Shown here: one piece after another, positions 34,337 through 46,174 of the stretch | How the letters are laid out: each line of letters begins with the position of its first letter | Numbering within the stretch: the first letter of the stretch is position 1 | DNA from: Dryas octopetala | Lineage: Eukaryota; Streptophyta; Magnoliopsida; Rosales; Rosaceae | Direction of reading: 5' to 3' | Assembly: GCA_963921425.1 (NCBI GenBank) | Contig: OY992832.1 | Coordinates: 4,650,001-4,714,000, forward strand | DNA length: 64,000 nt | Translations under genes and position numbers: made by a program | Notes under the pieces: model-generated | Seen by the model: only the letters and a program-made list of their open reading frames with translations | What the model was told of the DNA's origin: nothing | Databases searched by the model: none

Positions 34337-37321
34337 GAGGAATGTCTGCTGCTCAACATCAATGAGAACACAACCCTTGTACTGTCAGAGAGCATAGGGA
34401 AAATTGTATATTGTTATTCGTTTTTCTTTATATATGCAATAACAAAAGAACCAGCCTGCTCCAAAAGCAACCGGGTTTGGTTTAGTCAACAATAACTAAT
34501 GTTTGAGTGGAGAAAATGAACCCATTCTAGCTGAAGTGCCTAGCATGCCAATATGCTTAAGGTAAAGTGCAAATTTATAACTAAGGTAGCAGATGGGCTG
34601 CAATCAGAAGAAACTACTTTGTAATGGGCCAAGGCCCATCTGGAAGCAACGTCTGGAACCCAATTGGCCCAAACAAGGGAACAGAGCCCAGGAACCTTGA
34701 ACAAGCCCAATAAAGAAGAGGAAGGAAGAAAAATAGAGAATAGTAATATACTAATATCTTTAGAAATTAGGACTACATACCCTACTATTTATTATTGGAT
34801 GGACTTGTTGAAGGTGTTAGTGACTTAGTGGTGTTGGGTTGTTGGTTGCTAGATTAATTTCCTCTGAGCCAAACAGCCCAAATGGTTTGCAGCTGTCTAA
34901 ACACGGGTACCAATAATATAAGTACTACGACCTAGCCTTCTGTGAGTCTCAGAAACAATGCCGTACCTTGCAAAAAATGGAACGCTTGTCCCCTTGTGGA
35001 GGGTTTACACGCTTGACACTCACGTGGAATGGTACAAATGCACCAATTATTGTTCTTATTTTTAAATCTTAACTGATGTTGCAGTATTTTATTCCTTTAT
35101 TTTTCATATCAAGCTCTCTCATATATTTATAACAAGTAGAAAGCTGTTGTATCGATTATATATCACACCAGTTGAAAACCAAGTTAAAGTTTTGAAAACA
35201 GTAGCCAGTAGTTGGACAAAGAAGTTACACCAAGTCATACTTGTTCTTAATGGCTGTGGGCATGAAATTTTGACTTCTAGCTAGGAAATAGAAATGAATG
35301 CAATTAATTAAGAAAGGACTGTTACCTAAGTGCAAAGCATCAATGTTGAACCTCCCAATCAATAGCAAGCTGATACCACATGGAAACAAGTGGTTGTGAG
35401 GACAATGCAGAGAGATGACTAGGCACAAGCTAGGGCCTTGGGGGCAATGCAAAACAACATGCATTTTTTTTTCCTTTTGGGAGTTAAAGACCGAGACATA
35501 TCTGTATGGTATGGACTCTAATGTCAACTAAGATAAATGGTCGGCCCTCCAATTTTAATTGCTCACTGCTCAGCTTGATAAACATCTAGCATGCCTGGTT
35601 GTCAAGATCTAGCTAATGGGGTTTCCCAAAAATTATCTGACAAAAAGAAAATAAACTTAACAATATATATATGACATTCTTCAGAGACCCTTTTTATCCC
35701 ATCTTAGTACGTAGTATAGTGGGATTCCAATTTATTGGGGTTAAGTATTGAGTGTTGACTCCTAGTACCAACCAGTACCGGACCTTATTCATATTGAGCA
35801 GCCACATTGAAATTAACTTGAAAATTAAGGGATAGATAAGATTACTGATCGAGTTTCATGAAATTACATAAATATAACTAAAAAACTAGACAAATCAACG
35901 ACCCAGATTTGGGTTTTGAATTTCCCTTTCTAGCTAGAATCAGCTGCCTAATGAATTGAAAGAGAAGTTTGACTTCAAATGTAAGGAACGTTCTCCAATT
36001 AGATTGAGTTCTAGGTAATGTATGGTACCCAAATAGGAGTGCTACGTACTCAATTTTGATAGCATACATGGGACTGTATGCGTAGAATTTCCATTTCAAG
36101 GTGACCACCCCTAAATTTTTGGGGTATGCGCGCAGATAGAAATTGGAAAGGATGCTTTTCCAATATGACTATATATATCATGCTATATACAGATTTTTTT
36201 GTGGGAACTTTAGCTCACATTGTCACCTCATTTATCCCATTTCATCACAATTTAACACTTGTATATGACTAACATTGATTTTTACACTCAATAAGTTACT
36301 ATTATTATATGAGTTGGCCTATAGTACGTAGAACATTATACAAACATATTTAGTAGTAAAAAAAAATTATTTATTTAGTAGTGTAAAATAACTTGTCAAG
36401 ATTTTTAAGAATTTATAATATGTTTATATATCATACGAGTACGTATGCACATTTTCTGGTTTGATCGTGAAAGGGTCATTGTCCATCCAAATGGAGATGA
36501 GTGTGCAGGATGGCATGTGGCCATGACTTAAAAAGTATCACCGTCATCTTTAAATGAATTGCAGATTAGAAGTTACCCACATTTATTCCTTGTTTTCTGT
36601 TGCAGTGAGTCTTGTGAGACCAAATTAATTAAAGCTCTATCCGCTTATGCAGTTCTCATAAATATCTTCATAAATATAGCAAAAGCTATATTATATGCTA
36701 ATAGTTCTTGATGCCTTGATGGTACCCTAGCTCATTTGCAAGTTTACCTCAACAATGTCATCCATTGTAACAAATATGTCATCCATTGTAACACTGTCTT
36801 GTTAATTTGATACCGCACATTTAAATAAAAATTTATCTAACTAATTATTTAAATTAACAATATAACAACATAAAATGGAAACAATCTAACAAATCAGAGA
36901 CGGAGAGATATGCCTAAAATGAGGCAGATCACATTGAGACATGATTAAAATCTATGCATCAAATCAGAGCCATTAACATAGAGTCCCCAAGACCATACCA
37001 TCAATTTTATCGTACAGGTCCATGTAATCCAACAGACCATGATCCTGGAGCAAATGAAAATTAAAGAAGAAGATGTACCTGTGGGTCCCCTCAAGTGGTG
37101 CATATCACTTAATAGTTAATACATAGACCAAACTTCATGTGTCAAACTTATTAAGGAATACCAAAATTTTTTTTTTTTTTTTTAAGAAACAGAAGGATAA
37201 TAATTGCACCCAACCTACTCCCCATTCATGGAGGACCTCTATCTGTAACTGTCCTCCAACACCCTCTCCATAAATGCTTTTTTTCCCACCCTCCACTACC
37301 CAATGGGCCAATACCCACTTC
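34337..37321. other. AT-rich intergenic region
   Basis: It starts with the 3' untranslated region of the HAL2-like gene. No further gene or clear mobile element is recognised; open frames are short and random-looking. Confidence 0.5.
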
Positions 37322-37327
37322 TATATA
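37322..37327 (+). promoter_or_regulatory. TATA box of the glycine-rich protein gene
   Basis: CTATATATTCCCC lies 70-75 bp upstream of the ATG at 37397, a normal spacing for a plant gene with a short leader. Confidence 0.6.
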
Positions 37328-37396
37328 TTCCCCTTTTGAATACACTCCCTTCTCTTCTCATCACAATCCCACTAACTGCATCCCAAAAACAAAACA

Positions 37397-37867
37397 ATGA
37401 TCCCCATAACAACTCTTTTCTTAGCCACTTTGCTCCTCACTGCTTCACTTGCTATCTCCTCAGCCCGACCCAAATCCACTGGACCCTTCTCAGCTGAACT
37501 CAAGCACTCAAACAACAAAGGTGGTGATGGTGGTGCTAATGATGGTGCTAATAATGGTGGCATGGGCGGGTTCTTCGGACCCGGAGGCGGGTTTGGCATA
37601 CCGGGGTTCGGAAAGGGGGACTTTGGAAGTGGTGTAGGTGGCGGGTACGGAGCCGGGTTTGGGGGTCCGAATGGAGGGTACTCTAAGGGTGGTGTTGTAA
37701 GGGCTTCTCTGGTGTGTAAAGAAAAGGGTCCATGCTACAAAAAGAAGGTGACGTGTCCTGCTAAGTGCTTCACCTCCTATAGCCGGTCAGGGAAGGGCTA
37801 CGGCGGTGGCGGTGGTGGCGGTGGATGCACCTTTGATTGCAAGAGGAAGTGCACTGCTTCTTGTTAG
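37397..37867 (+). CDS. Secreted glycine-rich protein with cysteine-rich C-terminus, 156 aa
   Basis: A single exon. Residues 1-23 (MIPITTLFLATLLLTASLAI) are a signal peptide. Residues 42-100 are Gly-rich with GGGFG and GGGYG type repeats. The C-terminal 55 residues hold eight cysteines (CKEKGPC, TCPAKC, then CTFDCKRKC and a terminal C) with an internal GYGGGGGGGG spacer. This pattern suggests a disulfide-bonded apoplastic domain attached to a cell-wall-type glycine-rich region. Related plant glycine-rich proteins with this C-terminus exist, but I cannot assign a function; a signal or wall-binding role is inference. The TATA box and compact leader support expression. Confidence 0.82.
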   Translation: MIPITTLFLATLLLTASLAISSARPKSTGPFSAELKHSNNKGGDGGANDGANNGGMGGFFGPGGGFGIPGFGKGDFGSGVGGGYGAGFGGPNGGYSKGGVVRASLVCKEKGPCYKKKVTCPAKCFTSYSRSGKGYGGGGGGGGCTFDCKRKCTASC

Positions 37868-39188
37868 AGTAATAGGCTGTTCCGGTAGCCGGTAATAGTT
37901 GCTCTAATTAGTATGTAATATTGTAATGTATAAGCATGTGTTGAAGTTTTACGTAGACCATATAAACTTCTTGAGTGGTAAGAGTTTCTACGAGACTATT
38001 TAATCTTCCTTTTTTTTTTTTCCTTCTTCGGCTGAGTTTCTACCGCTTTGATCTATAGTTAAATAAACAATAGTAATTAGTAAGTAATGGAGTGGCTCAA
38101 GAGGTTTCTTTTATACCCTTTTATTTTTGCTAAAAGCTTACCTCAAGAATTTGTTTGTGTTGTGCTTGTGTGATTGTGTTGAAAACTAAAATATATGTGA
38201 TGTGATTGTAGTTTATTTATGTATAATATCCCTAACATCTCCTTAAGTCGTTAGACTGTTAACCTAAATTACTCATTTAAATAAAATTAACATTTAAATA
38301 AAATTAACATTGTTTGTATTGAAAAAGGTTAAACATGATTGATGACATGTAAACTCTTTAATAAGTGAAGATTTCCTCCATCTAGGATATGTTCGTTTCA
38401 CAAATGTACTAGCATTGATGTGTTTAATACAAAGGGGTACAACGATTAAGGGTGCACTTTCCAGTTTCCACTGTCGTAAAAATTAATTAAATTGTAGAAA
38501 AGCAGTCTCAAAGTTGATGGCCAAAGAAAGAAAAACAATAATATTACCATTTTAATAAGTAAAGTGACCTATCTATGGCAAATACGATACATTGTAAATA
38601 ATAGCTTTCAAGTAGGCCAAGAGTTTGAAAGGTTAATATACCAGGAATTGAAAAAATTGTATGTTATATAAGCCCTTAAAGTTAGCCAAGTCGTGAAGAA
38701 AGATAGGAAAGTGTGTTAGAATGAAAATAGAAAAAGTTTGATTCTTTCCAATGTAACAAAAAAAACACAGGTTTTTCAGATGTAACACATTTTGCGAAAT
38801 GCGTTGGGATTAAAATTGCCAGATCAATCAGATGAACAAAAATGTTGAAAGCTCTCAATCTCTAGACTATACCACGGGGAGGCCTCAGGTAATCTGAGAC
38901 TTGCTTCCAAAACATTACACAGAATGATCAAATAACTCTATTCATAGAATTTGTCGAAACGGCAAAATGAAGAAACATGTTTCTAGCAAGCCTGTGATTT
39001 CAAGTCTCCTGATCCAATCTCCAATATACTAACAGAGAGGGTAGCACTCAAATCTTCTTATGAAACAGGAGTAAAGGGGAACAAATAAAAAATAAACGCT
39101 CAAGCAAAATATCTGTATCCGCAAATCCTGTAACTAAGGGCATATACAACCTAAGTCAATACAGAAAGTCACCATCCTTTCTTCTCCT
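37868..39188. other. Intergenic region between convergent genes
   Basis: It holds the 3' end of the glycine-rich gene (plus) and, near the right, the 3' untranslated region of the SCAMP gene (minus). Nothing else is recognised. Confidence 0.5.
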
Positions 39189-42100
39189 TCACAGTGCTGC
39201 CCTCACAACTCCTCTTGCTCCTTCACGCCTCATTTCGGCAGCTTTACCGCTGCCCCGGAAGTACATGTACACTTGCTGCATATGTGAAGAAAATAAGTGT
39301 AAAGAAAAGCCAAAGAAATAAGTGCTAAAACAGCACTCAAAGCATTGCAAGTCTTATGTGACAATTTGGGAAGGAGAATAGTATATTGCATTAGACCTGA
39401 AGAACCCAGATGCTAAGCACTGATTCAACACAGAATAATCCGAATCCAATGAAGTAGAAGATCTATAAGCAACGAAAAGATAATTAGTATCTTCAAAGTT
39501 GGGTCTGCCATCATATCATATAATACAACTCATCAATAATTAGTATAATAGTATCTACCAAAGTCAAATGCTAAAAATGAAAATGAGCTATGAGTATTTA
39601 TCTATATGAATATAAAAATCCCTTCTCTCCGTATTGTGCAAGTATTTAACTCTACCAAACTATTATTCAAACTGCTTAACTTTCCTCATATTATAACTAT
39701 CCATTAAAGAAAAAGAGGCATCTGAAATGTGCTCCACTAGTGTGGGTGGGCAGTCATATACTACGTTGGAAAAGAATATACTTCAGGACCAGCACTCTTA
39801 CCCCAACTAAAGCATGGTCGCCCACAACATCAATTGCAGCCAGAATGCCACTGTTCCAAAGGCAAACAACAGAAAATCATGAGCAGAAAACATGGGAATA
39901 TGAATTTAAAGTCACACAGAATGTTCAAGTACATTCCTAATTTTAACCTCAGGAGCATCCACTAGACATGCAATTTGTATATCCCATAAGCATCCACCAA
40001 ATAAATAATTCATTTATAAATCAAAAAAGATAATAAAAAGTAATATAACTATGTATAAGAAAAATGCAAGTAAACTATGCATCTCTCTCTCTTCCCTTTT
40101 CCACTCTGAAAGACAGCAGTCAGAAACAGAAACAGTCGTAATGAAAAGATAAATTGGACTTGTACACAACTCCCACAAAGAAAAGTCAGAGTGGTGAGAC
40201 AGAATGTTGAAAAAATTTATATATGCATTCAGTTCAATTGCATTTAGGCTTCTAAAAAGCGACATACGTGAGAGATTTTCCTTTGAAAATTATAGGAGGA
40301 GCAACCGCAGCAAAGATGACAAAGCCAATGTGGAGCTGTAGGAAGAAGAAAATAGAAAATGAGTAATAAGTCAAGCTAAAAATGAGTAATACAAGCAATA
40401 AGTCTACTACAACAAGAAATATGAGACAGCTTACCAGATAAAAAAGGAAAAACCAAGCATACTTCAAAGCACCCTCAGACCTGCAAGAAGATTAAATGAG
40501 AGAATTCAAATCAATAACACAGCTAACCATAAATTCAGCAGTTACATTATTCCACACGTTTGAAACAATTACATATGCATGAGCACTAATTGTTTGGACA
40601 GAGGGCCTTATATAATCCAGATATTTCTCAACAATTTGGAACTTGCAGCAACTGAACCAGATTGATTCCTCATAACTATCATCATTAGTTGCTTCATTAT
40701 AGTCTCACATGGTGTCCAAGCTTCAGAGGGTTTCTTTTTGGCTTATAAACAAGTGGAATAACAAGCCTGGGACTTTGGTAGACAGCCAAGTTTGGCACAA
40801 ATGGGAAATGTATACCTGAAAACACGGTACAGTGGGCGGTACCACAACACGTAGGATCCAGGGGCCCCTGCTATGAAGTAGATAACAGCAAGGAACCAGA
40901 TTTTTACACCTATACCAAGATCAGAAATCGATCAATTCGCCAAACATGAAACACAGCAGATCCAAAATAAATACTCCAGCATATGCAAGACAGATGCAAA
41001 GTAGATTTTCATGCTCACCTTCCCCCTTAATCCATGCTGTAGTAACAGCTATTATATTCCAGAAAAGGCAAAGAATAACCCCTGCATAACATCACCATTC
41101 ATCACCAAATCTAGACAGTCTTCCATGAACTTTAGTCTAAAAGTAATAAAACAAAAAAAATAAACATCGCACCACAGAGAACAATTTATGCAGTATATCA
41201 CACAACAAAATCATAATGGCACGATGAAGTAAAGCTAAGAAACAGATATTTGGAAACTACAGCCGCTCAGCAAAATAGGTTAGCTTGAGAAGCCAAGTTC
41301 ATGCAATGGTATATAAAGCCCAACACCAACTGCTAAATATCAGTTGTCTTATTTGTGATCAGTATAAGTTTTGGGATTTCATCAAATTTTCAAGTCTCAA
41401 CACCATAGTACAAGACCAACCACCATGATTTCCACTGAAGGGGCAAATAGCCAGACATATTACATCTAATTTACCTACCATTTGCATGCAATTCGAAGTT
41501 ATGGTATATAGTCAATGCATCATCAAAACATCAATAAATAAAGCAACGGTTGACATACCTAACCATGTTGTAAATGCAACATACTGCACCCTTTGTAAAT
41601 GAATCGGAATTTCATTTGCAATATCATGATGGATAATTGGAAAGAAAGGTGGCCAATTTTTTTCCTCGAGAACAATTCCAGCTGCAAACAAAAGGGAGCA
41701 TGAAAAAACCATAGGTGATCAGCTTTCAAAGGATATCATATTTTAAAGTGTTCAAAAAGCATTAAACACATTTTTTAGTCCAAAAATAATGAGTAGAAAA
41801 ATAAAGCCAGTACAACAAAAAGAAAATTCCGAAAAATAAAGGCAAGGCATCATACCTCGTGCTGCAGCAGCTTCTTTCCGTTTTACTACCTGCATAGTAC
41901 AATTAAAAAAAAAAAAGTGATTGTTGTAATTTGTATAGATGAGTGATAACCTATAGCAGAAAGTTGATTGAAACATATAGTTCCATGTTTTTTTTTTCTA
42001 AATAGTAAATAAATTAGAACAAAAATTATTAAAAGCACCTACCAGGTGCAACCCATATATACAAGTGGTATACCGAAATAATAGAAAGATTAAAAAGAAA

Positions 42101-43728
42101 ACAAAAGGGTCAATAATAGAAGAATGAAACAGATCTAATCTGATATTCAGACAAATATCTCAGAAGCAGACCCCTTAAATCCATCCCAGAAAATTGAGTC
42201 TGCTCAAATGCCTTTCTATTCCTCTCTAACCAGAGGCACCACAAAATGCATAATGGCAAAAGCCCTACAAATATGTATCTTGCACCTTGTGACAAAGTAA
42301 CCATGCCATCCTAAGAGAACATCCATAACTCTACCAGATTGCACCCATGAAACACCACCAACCACAGAATATAAATCCCCCCAAATTAAAACATAATGAA
42401 AATGAGGTTGTATCAATGACCTCACCCCCTGCCTTTCTTTGTGGGGTAGGATTGTACTCCAGGGCATACAGGTGGTACGATCCTACCCAGAAAGGGCACT
42501 TTTACAATTTTAATAGTTGGGGAGATTATCAATCTCTTAATCAAAAACAAGTTTTGATGACCAGGTTGACAAACACCAATGCCATTAATTGGGTCTATGG
42601 TTCAGTAAAAAAATTCCACGCATTCAGAGTTTAGAATTTCTTTAAAGTAGTACCTCCTCCCGCCTTTTCAATTCAGCTTCCTTGGCTTGGAGTTCCCTCT
42701 CCCTCTTCTTCAAATCCTAAATTCAAAAGAACCAAAATTAGAAAAACATGCCATTTTCAATTGCGTAACATAAGTAACAACCTGAAAATTCAAACTTACT
42801 CCAGTTGCATCAATAGGTATATCAACAGTTTCACCAATACCATAAGTGAAATCAGCACGTTCAGGAGGAAGAGGTGAAAGCCTTGAGTTCTTGGCAGGAG
42901 CAACGCTTCCAGAATTCTGGTAATTTTGTAATACATATGCATAAGATAAGAGCTCAAGCAAGGGGTAATAAAAGCAACTATATTTTCTCAATTGTTACAT
43001 AAACTCATTATTTAAGTTCCCTATAACTGATAAGTCCACAGCACACGGTGTGCCTCACCCAAAAGGGGGAACTTACACCCAAAAGATGGTAAACATCAAA
43101 TCCAGGGCTGGGATCTAGCAAACCAGTGGCTTTACCAACAAAATTTTGACGGGTATTAAAACCATATCCATCAAAGTTAAGCACTCTGTGGAATCCCATT
43201 CTCAAACCATTTCCATCAAAGATTTGATGGGTATTAAAAACCACGCATATGTCACCACCACCAACTCAAAATTGACAAGAGAAAAAAAAAAAAAAAAAAA
43301 GTTGCCTAGTTGGATTGAGATAAGGTTATTTCATATTTGTATATAATGCTTTTAGATCGTAATTTCTAGCGCAAACTGCTATAATAAAAATTCAACAACA
43401 CAGACAATAAAGCCCTAAAAAACCCATTACAAATTCAAGTAATTCAAACTGAATAGTTGGATATTTTATATCATTCACTTCAATTTCATCGACAAATCCA
43501 AACACAGATCTTAAATCTACTAAAACACAGCCAAATCCCAAAGAGTAGATAAGAATCACAAAACCAATCAAGTCAACCAGCTTACTAAACAAAATTCACT
43601 AAATTCGAAACCCCAATTCGAATTCGATCTATAGAAACAGTGGCAAAACCATTGAGAAAGAAACTCACAGAAAACGGATTGACTTCGTCCTCTTCAGCAA
43701 AAGGGTTACTATCGTAGCGACCAGCCAT
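39189..43728 (-). CDS. Secretory carrier-associated membrane protein (SCAMP), 289 aa
   Basis: Twelve exons on the minus strand: 43728-43669, 42916-42800, 42716-42654, 41889-41856, 41681-41559, 41081-41019, 40909-40816, 40480-40435, 40335-40268, 39850-39802, 39462-39397, 39275-39189. The N-terminus [20 protein letters not shown] carries two NPF motifs, which bind EH-domain endocytic adaptors. A charged coiled-coil region follows ([20 protein letters not shown]). The SCAMP core has [18 protein letters not shown] and four membrane spans, with [12 protein letters not shown] between spans two and three and [11 protein letters not shown] after span three. The tail ends [18 protein letters not shown]. 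SCAMPs recycle between plasma membrane, trans-Golgi network and early endosomes. Length and exon pattern are normal for the plant family. Confidence 0.95.
42110..42484 (-). mobile_element. LINE (non-LTR retrotransposon) ORF2 C-terminal relic in SCAMP intron 3
   Basis: Two overlapping minus-strand frames read like the zinc-binding tail of a plant LINE reverse transcriptase. The first has [17 protein letters not shown] and DVLLGWHG; after a frameshift the second has [19 protein letters not shown]. The rest of the element is absent and there is no poly(A) end that I can match, so this is a short old fragment. Confidence 0.65.
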
Positions 43729-43732
43729 GGCA

Positions 43733-43736
<4 letters not shown>

Positions 43737-43763
<27 letters not shown>
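43737..43763. repeat. (GA)n microsatellite in the SCAMP 5' leader
   Basis: About 13 GA units (CT on the coding strand) end nine bases before the SCAMP start codon. CT runs in this position are common in plant 5' leaders. Confidence 0.95.
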
Positions 43764-44150
43764 TGCCAAGGACCAGATTCAGAAATTCCCAAAAATTGTC
43801 TGAGAGATCTGAGAGTATGCAGAGAATTAAAGAAAAGCTTGTAGGGGAAGAAATGGAATTCAAATAAACAAAAAAAAAAAATTTGAGGGACAAAGTCACA
43901 AAGTAATGGAAAACTGAGTAGATTAATGGAATTCTAGTGAGAGAAAATTAGTAAACGGTTGGTTTCTTTAATGTGTTTTCTAGATAGAGAAAGCGGAGGA
44001 CTCGTCTACTCTTTTGTCAGCTTTTGACAGCGGAGGGCGGCTTTTATTTCATTTTCACATTTTTGGGGGGCAAATATGAAAATTCATATTTCTTTTTGGG
44101 TTTTTGTTCTTATTTTTTGGATAGTGGTATGCATGTGCTGCTATAGTTTA
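43764..44150 (-). promoter_or_regulatory. SCAMP promoter and leader region
   Basis: It is bounded by the SCAMP leader and the MITE at 44151. A TATA box is not obvious. Confidence 0.4.
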
Positions 44151-44866
44151 GAGCATGTAGAATGCTTTTTGCTATATGCAATAGTATATGCTATATTTAG
44201 CATGACTTTTAACAATAACTTTTGTACTTTTTGTTCTAATGACACAAAAGTTATAGTTATATACTTATATGTTATATATTTATATTTTTAATATATTCAT
44301 ATATATCTTTATAAATTAAATTTAATATATTAAATTATTTTAATAATTATATCATTGTAAATATTTTAATGAAATCTTTAATATGAGCTAAATATTAAAT
44401 ATATTTAAATATTATTATTTTAATACCCAAATTAATATTTTAGTATTTTTCATGTCAACGTCAAATTAGAAATTGTAAAATTTGAATACATGGCCAATCA
44501 ACCTATGACAACTGCTCATTCTCATGCCTCTTACTGCCCATCCTCATGCCTCTTGCTGCAACATTTTCCATTCATGTAAATATCATTTTCTCTCTTTCTC
44601 CTCGTGGGACCCAACACTCTTTCAACCAATCACTTTCTTTCACTTGGTTTTTTATTCTTTATTTACCCATACTTTTCAAACGGTGGGTCCACTTTTTTCT
44701 TGATTTCCTCAATATCAATTGCTAAATTTTCTACTATATATAGTGAAAAATTTAGCAATAGCATAACAAATGCTAAATTTAGCTATGTCATTGTAATGAG
44801 CTTTTTTATCAATTCTGCTATATTTAGCATATAGCATAACATTTAGTCATGCCATTGTACATGCTC
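44151..44866. mobile_element. PIF/Harbinger-like MITE, 716 bp, TTA target duplication
   Basis: The ends GAGCATGTAGAATG and CATTGTACATGCTC are inverted repeats flanked on both sides by TTA (44148-44150 and 44867-44869), the signature duplication of the PIF/Harbinger superfamily. Subterminal copies of GCTATATTTAGCAT and ATGCTAAATTTAGC occur in both halves. The centre is AT-rich plus a CT-rich stretch, with no coding frame. Confidence 0.75.
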
Positions 44867-46174
44867 TTAGCGACAATTATGAAGTACCAACTAAAATTTT
44901 TATAAACCAAAAAGAAATGGAATGTATAAACCAAAATATATAAAAAAAAAATGTTGGTCAATTAATCCACAAGCTCCTGTCCTGTTGCATTGGTTGTACC
45001 AAATTTTATTGTTATTTCTTATGGTTTTGTATAATATTGTTGTTAGTGTCAAATAAATAACATGGTTTTACCTCGTAGTCTTAGGGGCTTAGCTAATCTC
45101 AAAGGAGGTTGGACGCTATAAAATTATGCAAGCATCACACATGTTACATGTTTAACAACTTTACAAGGCCCATGATGAGAGCAAAGATGTGGAAGAATAT
45201 TTATTTTAATAAATTAATCCTGTTATTTATGCTCTCATTCTACACAAAATTGTTCTGCTTTTTTTTTTTTTTCATTTATTAAAGTATTTATGGCTGGTAA
45301 TATAAATTTTTTGAAAAATTAAAAGATGCTACCCATTAAGAGTTATTAGCAGCCGCAGTTAGAAGGACCTTGAATTTGTCCCTTTTCACTCAAGTTTAAT
45401 CTTCATCTCTTTAATAAAATAAGTACACCAAATTTGATCCCCTCTCTTTAATAAAATAAAAAATAAAAGCAACTAGCGGCTTTAACCCAAAACTAGAAAA
45501 CTTTGGTTTCAAGCTTTCTGAAAATCTCATTGAAATCAAAATGATTATTCTTTTTACCAAAAAAAACAAAAAAGATTATTCTGAAAATAATGGTTAGACT
45601 ACCAGGCACGAGCTGTGAGCCTGTGAAGACTTGATTTGATTATTATGCACTACGCGCTATTCACGATCTTCTAGAAGCATAATGTCCTTGTTCAAAATAC
45701 ACTTTCTTTTTTGTTTGTTTTATTTTATGCTTAATTCATATTTATTTAGAGTTTTAGACTTTAGAGTTCCACATTGCACAACCACAAGGAGGCTGCTTCT
45801 TTTCATTTCACACCCTCTCCTTTTGCTTTCAGTATGCATGATGGATATGATCAGACTCTGTTGCTCTTTAAACAATGTGTAGGAGACCAGTATACCATCC
45901 ATAATTTATTACACCAAAAAGCTAAGCTAGTATAATAACTAAGAGAAAGAAATGAAAGAAAACAACTGGAGCAAGATACAGGAGGCAAAATCTGTATTGC
46001 TGGGAACCAAAATTTATGAGTAATATTCAAATAATGAATTAATTATGAGTTCAAAGAACGCTACACATACAAACTACTGACTGAGTATAGATGATGAGAC
46101 TGAGAGTGCCTGTGAATGAAGCTGCACTAATATTTTCAACCAGCTTGGACGGTTAGGATTTTAACTTACAAAGC
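44867..46174. other. Intergenic region
   Basis: AT-rich, with no gene recognised. The last 200 bases are probably the 3' untranslated region of the DUF707 gene (minus). Confidence 0.5.
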
